From Dirofilaria immitis (taxonomy: Eukaryota > Nematoda > Chromadorea > Rhabditida > Onchocercidae): 64,000 nucleotides of DNA. The notes below the pieces were generated by a model. The model searched no databases. It saw nothing but the letters and a program-made list of their open reading frames with translations, and had not been told where the DNA came from. A program made the translations under genes and the position numbers. Below, in pieces: positions 51,350 through 62,787 of the stretch (within the stretch, counting starts at the first letter, position 1; each line of letters begins with the position of its first letter). Location of the stretch: assembly GCA_024305405.1 (NCBI GenBank), contig JAKNDB010000018.1, positions 558,001 to 622,000 of the forward strand. The letters are read 5' to 3'.

Positions 51350-54300
51350 CTACTTTGTTGGTAGCAATTCCCTGAAAAAGTGATTTAATTTCAGAATTGA
51401 AAAGTTTGAAATTAACTTAAATGCCATGATGAATAAATGCATCGGGCTGAACATCTAACTTGATAAAGCTTACAACACTAATCAAGACAAGAAATTAATA
51501 ATTTTTCAAATTCCTAAAATTTGATGCAAATTTTGGAATACATCAATCTGTTTTAAATATCCAAAACTGATAAATTATCTGAGCTGATTTTCCCAAAAAT
51601 ATGACAAACGAGAACGATAAAATGGATAAATTCAGATTTAAAACCAACAAGTTTGCAAATAAAAACACTGAATCTGATCTTAACAACTTTACCTACCAGA
51701 TTTTTAAATTAATTCCAGACTGTAAGCTTGAACGCTCATATTATATATTTAAAACAGAAGTTACATGATTGCCATTGGATTCAATGGCAATGTAAAGGTC
51801 ACATCATTCCTCTCAAATGATCTCCAGAAAAAACTCCAGAAATTTGAATTTAATTAAGAATTTGAAATTTATCAAATTGAAATGTCAAGTCTCAAAAAAC
51901 GTTCGTTATTTTCTGCTACTTTTTACTCATCTTAGTGATTCTAATTTATATTCTAATTATTAGCAAAAAGTAATCGCTTTTCATCCTCTATTTCACTTCA
52001 GCTAGACGGAGATATAATGTCAAAATTATTAAAAGATTTATTGTAAATAATTTGAAAAATCCAAAATTTACCATAAATTCCTTGCATCTGCAACTGCCTT
52101 TCGAACAATCCGCTTCTGAGATCCGGAAGTTTTGATTAAACTACGAACAATAGGATCATAAAAGGAAGCAGTGTTGTAGATGACCATCGCTGTGCTATAA
52201 GTTGTAAACATTCTAGCGCAGCCAGGTGGGCCATCTGCAAAAACGAAATCGAAAAGTCGATTTAATCATAAAATCCCCGCTGACATTTCGGTAAAATGAT
52301 ATTTCGGAAGTTCTTCGGAGATTTTGGAAATTTTAAAGACGCTATGAAAAAAAAAGACACAAACCATATTTTTGTTATTTTCAAGACAGTGTTGCAGGCG
52401 TGGTAACACTTTTAACAAGAAATCATCACCCAGCTGTTCAGCCGTTGCATTCTTCAGTAATGCTGTCAAACCGGAAATGATTTGTTCTTCCAAATACAAA
52501 TTCAATCCTAATGAATCCAGAGCAGCACAAAGTATAGGCAACAACTGAAAATGGAATAATCAATAAATTCCTTCCACTATCGGCAATTTAAACATCAGAA
52601 TTACACAAGATTCTAAATATTAGTTAATTTCATTTCCAAAACCGTTCAAAAGACGATTGAATTTGGGAAATAAATTTAAAATTTCAAAAAATTAGGATGA
52701 ATAAAAGAATGAAGGCAAATCCAAACGCTTACCTCCATGTATTTATCATTCATTACAGCTGTCGATGAAGCAGCAAGCGCAAAGAACGGCGACAATAAAG
52801 GAAATAAAACAATCTGTTTACTTCGAAATTCTAAAATTTTCAAAATACTTTTATAAAACAACTAATTATAGAACTGAATTAATTAGCATCTCTGCTCACT
52901 GAGATATTTTTTTCTATAAAACATGAAATTGCCGCCTAATTTTAAAGGCATAATTTCAAAAACACAATCACTGACAAGCTTCAAAAATGCTTTTTGGCTT
53001 TTTTTTAAATGGAAACATTTTTTAATTCAAACTACATTTCGCATGATTACATTTATCAATACAGCTCATGTTTCTTATTTAATTTGGATCACTGCATTCT
53101 ATATTAAATTTTATCGTTTTTCCTACAATTAAATCCGCTCATGGTTCAAAATATGCCATAATTCCCTGAAATTTTAACATTTTTCTATACTCGTAACAGT
53201 CTGAAAGCCAGTAAATGAAATGATACATTTTTCTAAAATCTCTTATAAATGGCAATGCAAACTTATAAAATGATGCCATCATTAATCATAGTTGTTTTAG
53301 TTACTTCTATGAAGAAACATCTCATCAAGATATTAAGTAGCAATGGCTAATAACTAAAGAAATCTAATGCCCTAATTCAATGGCTAATAACTAAAGAAAT
53401 CTAATGTTCTAATTCCTATGCAAATTAAACAAGAAGATATAACAATCGGCATCTTAAATTTCGACCAGCAGACTGGTGCATAACCAACTAGAAACTTTAG
53501 AATACATATTACCTTTTCTTAAATCATTGAAAGACTGGACATAAATAGGAACCAATTGACAAAATATTCTTTGTCGCCAGAGGATCGTTGTTCGATATTT
53601 ACATTTTACTGGATCGGAATAACAAGTATCAAAAGTTAGCATATCCACCAATGTGTCTGTTAATATATGAATATCTTCTGAACCGTCGTATTGAACAAGA
53701 TCATGAAGAAGCTGTAATAATAAATATTATTTTCCCTAATACTGTGGTTGAAATTTATTATGAATTCAGTTTCCTTCCATTTATTCCTTATAATTATCAG
53801 TAATGACCATAAGTTTAACATTCATTGTTATTAACAAGAATAATAACTGATAACGAAAATTATTACATCAACAAAATATGTAGAGCCTTCAGGATGACCA
53901 ATCAGAAGAAGCGCAGCACATAACCGAGCCTTACATTTGAAACGATCCACAAATTCAAAACTTTCTTGAAGTTTTTTATCTGATTAAGAGTCTTTGCACA
54001 TTTTAGAGATTTGTTAACTGCTGCAGCCATGATCAATGATTTATACCAGGTTAAATTTTTATCCGTAGAAACTAACTCCGTCAATATGTTCACAAGTTCA
54101 TCGCTATACTGAAATTAGGAAATTTTGTTAGACTTACAAATATTTATTTTAAATGACGAAGATGAATTTTAATTTTCCAGACGTTTTGATTGAAAATATT
54201 GAGAATAAATTCTCACCGATGATTGGATAATGTATAGATATAATCCAGGTAACAAACTTGAGCAATTTTTCAATTTTTCTTGGATCAGATGAAGGCCTTC

Positions 54301-57300
54301 GAGATGTGTTCTGGAATTAAAAACATAAATTTATGAGAGACCAGAAAAGTCAGAAATCCATATGGAGATCTATTCAGTTATCAATCGACAGTGTCAACAA
54401 TTGTATGTCGAATAGCAACTCAATATCCGTCGTCCAAAATTCACTGTCGATTGAGTATGGAATTCTTGACAGCTTGACTTTGCAATGTTAGCGAACTGAT
54501 ACAAAAAAATGTAAGGATCAGAGACACTACCGATCATTAATTATCAGCCCAATTTCTTGCAAAACTTTGACTGCGCCTCCAAATCACTGTCGTCGATTTC
54601 AAGCCTTACGAAGAAACAAGTCAAAGTTTGTTTTAACAATCTTCCTTCCATTGCGCTACTTTCTGATCTGTTCTTTTTGAACATTTCGAGAAAAATTTCT
54701 TGAAAATCATCCGAGCAAGCTAAATTGAAAAAAAAAGCAAATATTAGAAAGTTGCGAAACTGGAGATCGAATAATAAATAACAATAAACCAAATTAAAAT
54801 ATGAATTTTGGAGTAACAAACTGAAAGAAATCAGAATGCATTTTCTAACGCATTTAAGAATACTTGAATTAAGACGGATAAGAGGAAAGAACAAGATGTG
54901 ATTTAAGACAAATTTTGTAAAATTTGTAGTATATATAAAAATATATTACCTGAGGTTGATGGAAATAATGTTCCAAGATATGATAAAGCAAAATCGAGAC
55001 TTTCAGTATCATGAATAATAGACCAAAGCAATGGCGTTATATGAAATATTTCTAAAAAATGGAAAAAATTTTGAGTGGGTGGTTTAAGTATAAAATCTAC
55101 TATTAATTACAAAAAAATCATAAAGATATATTGGATATCCAAAAAAATTTTAAGAAATGATAAGAGATAGTTGATCAGCAGCAACACGATCAACATTGTG
55201 GAAATAGCAAGTGCAAGAAAATTAAGAGTCATTAGATAAAAAACCTTTGCTACTCTCGATTTCATTTGTAATCAAGTCCTTTGCAGTAGTCCAATCGGCT
55301 GCAGCAAAAACATGGACAAATATCAGACAGTTGTTCCTATAACACTGATACTTAGAAATCCTCTTATGATAAGTTAATTTTCGATAACTTTACAATTTTC
55401 TTCAAAATGATTCAATAATATATAAAATATTAATCAGTTATTGTCATGAATTATGATTTTTGGAAATTATATACATAAAAAACGCTTTACATAATACAAC
55501 AATAAAACATTACCTCAACTCCTTATTTTGATTACAAACAAAATCGAAGCTTTTCGCAAAGAAACTTTGCACTTTTCTAATAATTCATCTGTACGCACAT
55601 GTAAGCCAATACAAACCTGTAGTAAGTAAATTAATAGATCACAATCTGACTATTTAAATCTTTCCTATGTAATTAAATGACAGCCAGTAAGGGAAATAAA
55701 AATAATCTTCACTTTCACTACTGCAATAACAATCACAGCGAGTTAGATAAATAAATACCTTCAATAATTTGTAACGTGCAAGCTGAGCGATCTCTCGATC
55801 ATATTTATCAAGCATTTCAATAAGTGAAATATGGAACTTCCGCATCAGTGTACCTGCACGAAATACTTTAGCTTTGAGGATATAAGATATTTAACGAAGT
55901 TAAGAATATTTAAACAAGTATGATCAAAAAATAAATAAATAAGCTTTTAAATCAAGAGAAAATTTAAAAGTGACCTAATCAGCTATCAAAAAACAATATT
56001 CAAAACTTGTTACAGTAACTAGTACACTTGCATGTTTGGTTTAATCTCTCTTATATTTCTAAAAACATACTCTGCTTAAAATCGTCAGCTATATCAATCC
56101 AATAGCATAACAGTTTCAAACCGATGTCGATAACTTCAGATTTATTAGTTGTAGAACTGGCTGTATCACCTGAAACCTTCCTAAATTAAGCTAAATTCAT
56201 GAAATGTTTTTAAAGTCAAGAATTAGAAATATATCAAAATCGCGATATTTAGAAAAGATTAAAAACGTAAAAATATTAAAAACAGGAAAATACTACCTTT
56301 ACATAATGATAAAAGCCATGAGAAGACATTCTCGAAAACGATAGTGTAAGAAAATTTGCTAGACTTGAGCAAAATTTCAAGAAATGCTAAAATACGGTCT
56401 GTTAGACCTAATTCGGTTTGCAACACGAACATCTCACCCTCTGCAAATAACAAACACATTGAGGAAAAATAGTAGTGTTACATAGATCCTCTGATGTAGT
56501 ACTTTGTACCCACTCGTTGTGCGAATAAGAAACATAACCAAAATGCAACCCACAACTAATTGGTAATATTTTTTGATATTTAAAATCATTATAATTATTT
56601 TTCCACAAAATTAAGAAAAATTATGATTAAGAAAAACTTTGAAAACCTTACTTTCAATGAATTCTTGGCATACATATTCAATCTGTTCTTTCCTACTCTG
56701 AAAATATACATTCAATTCTTTTTGATCTACTACAAAAGAATTTCCTGGAAATATAACCGTAAAATTGATACCTTAGTGCTGTCTTCTTCCAGAGCTTTCA
56801 GCATTGAAGAAACCGCAGTTTCGATTGGTTTTGGTATGTATTTGTCATCTGCATTTTTGGAGAAACTAAATATAATCGATCTAACGCCTGCACATAACCG
56901 CTCGATGTTTTCAACAAGCTGAGTACATGGAAAGACTGCACATGCTTTGGCCTTCAAAACTAATATTATTAAAGACAAATTGCAAGACTTGATTTGCAAA
57001 ACTTTCAATAAGATAACAAATATCATAAGTTTTAATATAATGTTATTTTCCAAAATGATAGAAAGAGCGCACAGAAATTTAATTCTTCGAAAAATTCAAA
57101 TTATATGAAAGCTTTCTACAAAATAAATGTCTTCCTAATTCAAAAGGATAATAGCAAGATTTAAATCAACAAAATTATGGACTACATATCAGATGAGCAA
57201 TACAATATCATACCAAAAATGAGCAAACTTCCAATTTCGTATCCAACGAGTATTCACTATCTATTAATTTCTCAATAATCAACTCGAAGACAAACGGTGC

Positions 57301-59410
57301 AAACTCTTCATCGATAAGCAGACAACTTTCACAACCACTAATTAGTAGTTCTTTGGTAATTTCTGTTCGCTCCTTTGAATTCTAAAATACAACAATGTTA
57401 ATTCTACAGTATATAAAATGTAACTAGTATACAGTTTATATTTTATATGTAGTTTAATACTGACCAGCTCAATGCATATAACATATTCATCAGGAACCGA
57501 AATAAAATTAAAGTAGCAATAAAATCTAATGGTTTTCGAGAAAAAAAACATAAATCTTACTAACGTAGTTAAATTCAATCGGATAATAACAAGCAACGAC
57601 ATCAAACAATTCAGTTGCATGAACATCGAATAAATCTCTTGGAAAATCTCCTGAAATAGTGAGTTCATAAGATAAGATAAAAAGAGAAAGGAACGGATCA
57701 CATTAACACAATTTAATTCCATTTCATCATTCGGCGCAGTGTATCATTCTATTAATAGCGTCGAATTTTTTCAATAAAGTTAATATCAACTTGCAGGATG
57801 AAATTTATTGTGCTGACTCTGCAAGCATTCCTTTCTAATCCACGATTAGTCTTAATTCTAAATGATCATTTTATTTTTCGTTTGTCACTTACCAGATTTA
57901 AAATATTTGCAAAGAGTACAAAAGAGACGAAAAACAAGAATAAGACATCGCGGATCTCGTTCTCCGGATATAGACGATATAAAATAGGAAACAAAGTATA
58001 CATCTTCTGAGAGCTCTGGAAAAAAAACTCTCATCGTTTAAATTAAATAGAAAACTGTAAAGGACTGCAGATTTCCATGTTATGTAATGGCAAAGTCTTG
58101 CTAGAGTAATCTTCTTCACTTTCTTTTTTTTCAAAGAAAAGTATAAATTCAGCAATTTAAACATATCCCAACAAATAAGAGAATTTAAATTTTAAAATAA
58201 CAATCAGAGAATAAAAAGTAAAGCGCTAAAATTTAAAAAAATTTTTTAACCTTTATAATACTGATTCAATAGTGCATCCAAAATTTGATAAAATAGATAG
58301 CGCTCCTTCTGGAAACAAATCTGCACTTGTCCTCGACGAAACAAAGTTTCGACAATAAGCCGAATATATTTTGTCGATATATGCAAATGACTCATTAGCT
58401 ACAAAGGATAAGTTGCATTAATTACTTAGTAGAGAAATCATAAATAAAATATTTAACGCATTAGAATCAGAGAATCAGTTATCTAAACTATCAATTAAAT
58501 TAATTTTTCAAAGACGCAGTTGCTAGAATTGCCACATACATGAGTTCTTATCATAATGAAACATTAAAGTACTGGATCTCAATACTAGCTAATAGCAAAA
58601 TTAGCAAACGATAATGGACGATTAACTATAGCACTTATACTAAATTTATTAAACCATATCTTCAATTTCTTTTAGATAATAGCATTTAATGAGAGATAAA
58701 AATCTCAACTATCAAATATGAAATTCACCCGTGAAAATAAACTTACCAATCTTTTGAGAGCCGCCAACATGAAATAATTGGGAGCATCAAAATTATCATA
58801 GTTCATCAAGAAAAATTCATAAGCAGTTCAACTAAAAAAAAATGAAATAAAGCAATACATAAATGACATTCACTAAATTAATCAAGCTTGATATGAAAAA
58901 AAACCTTGCGATAACTGCCATGGATAGCTTTGTGGAAGTTTGCTTATTACTGAACATATTCGTTTTAAACTATTTTCTTGTCTTATTCGATCCTTACTTT
59001 TCATATCAGATCTGAAAAAATAAATAAACAATTAAATTATTGTATAATTCAAAAATGAAATAAATTTGGAAAATTGTATTAAATTTGAAAAATGATAAAT
59101 TCGAATTTCTTTTCATTTCTGCAAGTAGCATAATATCAAAAACGGCAAATTTAACGAAAGAATCATCAATTCATTAGAGATGTATCTAATTAAAAAGCAT
59201 TCTCGACAAATTCATTTTAATTTTAAAATAATGAAAGATAAAAGAGAGAGAAAAAGAGGAAGAAAAAGGAAAGAAAAAAAACTAACTCAAATGATTCGAT
59301 GAATACACGTAAAATAAAAGGTTTCCCATTCGATAATTTAGCCACCCATTGATTGACAAAACTTGAATCTTCATCAACTTCTGCCACTATTTCTTCTTTT
59401 CTTCGTCCAT
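51350..59410 (-). CDS. mms-19: MMS19, cytosolic Fe-S cluster assembly targeting factor (HEAT-repeat)
   Basis: About 24 exons on the minus strand, near 979 residues (human 1030). In transcript order: 59287-59410, 58905-59011, 58747-58831, 58251-58398, 57893-58015, 57561-57650, 57465-57496 (uncertain), 57214-57381, 56772-56959, 56652-56697, 56297-56440, 56071-56169, 55759-55853, 55514-55616, 55245-55336, 54950-55051, 54531-54719, 54217-54310, 53867-54108, 53513-53711, 52733-52830, 52365-52544, 52072-52234, 51350-51371. Family anchors: ELSEDVYF..SGERDPR..LVFR, ELFDVVACYYPIEF, FAPFVFELIIEKL, WRQRIFCQLVP, YDPIVRSLIKTSGSQKR, VRKAVADARN and a short W-containing end (ELLPTK). MMS19 hands Fe-S clusters to DNA polymerases and helicases such as XPD. 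Seven exons (1, 3, 9, 14, 17, 19, 23) appear to lack one base each, mostly in homopolymers. The start is less sure: ATG at 59410 needs one A restored in exon 1. Confidence 0.9.
53341..53415. repeat. 37-bp tandem duplication in intron 20 of mms-19
   Basis: Two copies of CAATGGCTAATAACTAAAG plus AAATCTAATG starting at 53341 and 53378, almost identical. Confidence 0.9.
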
Positions 59411-59450
59411 GTTGCAAAAATACCGAAACTTTGCAACACCACTGAAATTA
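59411..59450 (-). promoter_or_regulatory. Putative spliced-leader acceptor and 5' UTR of mms-19
   Basis: On the minus strand TAATTTCAG ends at 59442, 31 bases before the proposed ATG at 59410. No coding exon is seen upstream, so the acceptor may be for trans-splicing. If instead it is an ordinary intron acceptor, the exon could be read from 59441 in frame with the body and the gene would start further upstream. Confidence 0.4.
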
Positions 59451-60388
59451 GTTTACATAGAATAATGGTTTAGATACAATAATTCAGATTTCTTATTCCT
59501 AAAAATTCTAGTACATTATATACAATAACAGATCTTTTACTCGAATTAATTATCTTTAATATCATTAAAAAATCTCAAAGTGCCAGATATTGTCAAATAA
59601 AAACTATTATATTTGATCGTATCATAACTGAAATAATTTTCTATTCAATAAAAACAACGGTAAAACTTGAAGAAAAATAAATAAGAAAAGAAACAAAAGT
59701 AACAAACTAATTAAAAACATTGACCTAATTTAATTATTTTTATCATTATCAATGATAGCATATATTGCTTTTTTTTCTTTTAGTATGGCTTACTTCTCAA
59801 GACCGGAATAATCTCATAGTTCTCACAGTTCGTCTGATCTCTAAAGCTAAATCAAGCCTTAATAATTGATGTATTCTATAATTCATACCAAAATCTAAAC
59901 ATCAATAAATTCAAATAATAATCTAATCTTTCCTATCTAGTGATTATCTATTATCAAATATCTATTTATTATTTAATCTAAAATACAATACTATGCATAA
60001 ATCATCGAACTATTCAGTATCAAAGTTGACTTATGAATTAAAATATAATTATTTCAGTCAATCAAAGTTACACAATCTAATCTATAACAAATCATACTAA
60101 AATGTTGGTATGTAAAAGTTAAAGGTTATCTTCATATATTTCATTAATTTTGACCTTTTCAATCATGTCTCCAACCTAATCAATACTTTTTATAGCTCTA
60201 TCAGCAATCTTCGCGAATTATTTTTGCTAATGTATCTCAAAAATCTTTTCTATTCTACCCAAAATACCCTTTGACCTATGTTTCACCAAATTTCCTTTGT
60301 CCTCAATTCTTAATAATATTACTTCACAAATCCTATTATTCTATCCTTAATAGTCTAACGATTATTACTGTTTCCCGTTTACGACAAC
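59451..60388. other. Intergenic region upstream of mms-19
   Basis: About 0.9 kb, AT-rich; nothing recognised. Confidence 0.55.
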
Positions 60389-60510
60389 CTATCCAATAAT
60401 ATATCCAATAGTATCCCACCAAACTTTAGTCCAAAAGTGTTGCATGCGACGATTGCGCTGAATCTTTGTTTCAATCGTTGGTAGTAACTTGGCTCATTGC
60501 TGTCGAGATT
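60389..60510 (-). CDS. Orphan coding island, unknown protein (C-terminal exon?)
   Basis: Minus-strand island with higher GC than its flanks. One frame reads NLDSNEPSYYQRLKQRF; the next frame continues QRNRRMQHFWTKVWWDTIGY and IIG, then TAG at 60391-60389. Joining the two needs one extra base at AGATTCAG, the same kind of single-base loss seen in the recognised genes. The Trp/Arg-rich end is unlike chance AT-rich translation. No upstream exon or family was identified. A CGACAG acceptor lies at the 5' edge. It could be the last exon of a gene just upstream of mms-19 on the same strand, or a fragment. Confidence 0.35.
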
Positions 60511-61578
60511 GGAGTTCTTGGTCTCTCAGACATTTGATGTATGATATGTAAATATCTATGTCTAACACTGCGGTGACGTGAGAAATCACATCCCTCCTCG
60601 AGAATTACAACTTAACTCAATATCACACAAAGAATATTTTGAATGTCTACAGATTTGTCTTTCTCTGAGGTCTCGTGAAACATGTTGCAGCAGTAAATCC
60701 ATAATTTTACTGTATTTATACGAAGCTATTAGACGTACGTGAATATTTATATGAAAAAGTCAGCAAATTATATCACGTAATTCATTAGAATATATTATAC
60801 GTTAGATATAAATCTAAACAAGATAATAAAAATATTTGGTTCATATACGTGACGAAAGATGTATATACTGACGTATAAATATAAGAATACAAAATAGACG
60901 TAAGACATCGCAAAAGGATACGGACGTATATTCAATCGTATATCACGTCATAATAGAGAGTATAACACATATGATGGAATAATGAATGATAAAAAAACCA
61001 TCAAATATCAATAAATGATAGCAGGAAAATCGAAAAATCAACAATGGAAACTTTAAATATCAAAAAATCAATAAATATCCCATCATAAAGTAAGAAATAA
61101 TCAGTGGATTGATGATATTAGTAACTCTGAATAGTAATCAATCAAAGTGATTGATAATAGAACTCTTAAAATGAAGATTCCTAAACTTTACATCGGTTTC
61201 ATGCATCATCAACTATTATCACTTATTGATTTTTATAAATTTGTTTGATTGATAATTATTATTGATTGTATTGATTTTTGATCATCATAAAATAATCCCA
61301 AAACATTTCTTTATTTTTTTAAATTGAATCAAATCTATTCCCGAGAATACGAATGTTTTCATATTTATAAAATCTTCAAATTATTTCTGCAGACGATATT
61401 GACAATATAAATATGTATGTCTTTATATTACAACGATAAAATTTATTTTCCCCAATAATTGGAATTGAAAAATAGAATAAGAAATTAAAATTGAAAATTG
61501 ATAAATTTAATTTTAAATTTCTTATAAATTAATAGGAATAGATTTGCAATATATTAATTAAATAAAACATATTATTAT
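60511..61578. other. Intergenic, ACGT-rich block
   Basis: 60725-60955 contains about nine ACGT tetramers (ACGTACGT, TATCACGTAA, GACGTA, CACGTCA) in sequence otherwise poor in CpG. 60961-61330 is ordinary A/T repeat-like sequence. No exon seen. Confidence 0.55.
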
Positions 61579-62787
61579 TCAATATATAATGGATATGAGA
61601 ATAGTTAAAGATAATATGATAATAGAATGAATAAAATAAGAAAATGCTGAATTGCATAACATTTCTGTACAGCAACAATCCCAAATATTTACAAATGGTC
61701 CTTTCAAATATCCCATAAATTTTGTGGCAACAGAACCAACGGTACAACCTTGTTCCTATAAAAAAATTATTCATAATGTTGAAAGATAGCAATATTGATC
61801 GAAAAGATGAAAATTTTAGAAGGAAATGATATATTTATGATTCTTATCACTAAAATATTTATCGTGCATTTTTATTAAAAATATAATTTATATAATATAA
61901 TATTTACCGCGCAAATCATATAATCGTCGCAAGATTTGATCGTAAATGATCGCCGCTAAAATAAAATATTCAATTGTTATTACTGTTAAATATGACAAAA
62001 GCAAATGAAACTAAATAATAGAATATATTGATTATCTTTGTTTAATTTAAAATACTTTATGGGAGCAATTAGGAAAATTTATTAAAATCACAATCACTAC
62101 TAGATATCCGGAAAAAATTTTTGCAAGTTATTGGTTGAATAAATTTAGCAAAGATACCGTAGTCCACAAAGTGTACTGTGAAGTTGCGGGAACACTTGGT
62201 TACGGTATCTACCAGATTGTTAGGAATAACAATTAAAATTATTTTTAACGAAGAAAAATAATTCAAAATAAAAGTGAAAACAAGAAGCGGAAGAATCCTA
62301 CGACCTATAAAATGTTTCCAGATCATATTTTTGAACTTATCTGCTTAAATTCAAAGATTCAAGTTTTATGAATCTTATAAATCATTGATGATATTCGGAA
62401 GGCAAATGTTACATATTACTTATTTAAGTTATAACAAATCGAGAATATAAAAATAAATTCATTCATTTTTTAACAATAAATGCAATTATAATGAAACATT
62501 GTATGTTCATTAGTTTGATTTTCATCAATCAATTGTATTTATATTTATGTAACCTTTAATTTGATCCCTGATATGTATTTTTTTTAAAAAAAGCAAAATG
62601 CTTACTTTTCGGAAATCAACACGATGATATTTAATACAAAAATTTCCTGCTTGACAGGTTTGAATTTTGAAGGGATGAGATGAATGAAAATATTCCGTCG
62701 AAACACCATGATAACAATTTAAGCCAAATATTGAATTGATGCAAATTACTGATAATACAGTGATAATCAAATACACTGCACAAATAT
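61579..62787 (-). CDS. Ly6/uPAR-type small secreted or membrane-anchored protein
   Basis: Three exons on the minus strand: about 62606-62787 (5' limit uncertain), 61908-61955, 61579-61755 (stop TGA), all joined in phase. The first holds a hydrophobic signal-like segment (VYLIITVLSVICINSIFG) followed by LNCYHGVST, CQAGNFCIKY. The second gives KSCDDYMICA; the third gives EQGCTVGSV, then DCCCTEMLCN and a hydrophobic C-terminus (IIILSLTILISIIY). The Cys pattern, with the closing CC..T..CN box and the short hydrophobic tail, is that of Ly6/uPAR three-finger proteins, which are usually GPI-anchored and extracellular. Nematodes have many of these, some modulating receptors. No ATG is found in frame in exon 1, so a short upstream exon or an indel is likely. 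The specific family member is not recognised. Confidence 0.7.
62153..62209. other. 57-base imperfect hairpin
   Basis: GATACCGTA at 62153 pairs perfectly with TACGGTATC ending at 62209, and the stem continues imperfectly (AAAGTG with CACTT) around a GTTGCGGG-containing loop. It lies in the first intron of the Ly6 gene and is much richer in GC than its surroundings. It could be a small structured RNA or a chance foldback. Confidence 0.4.
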
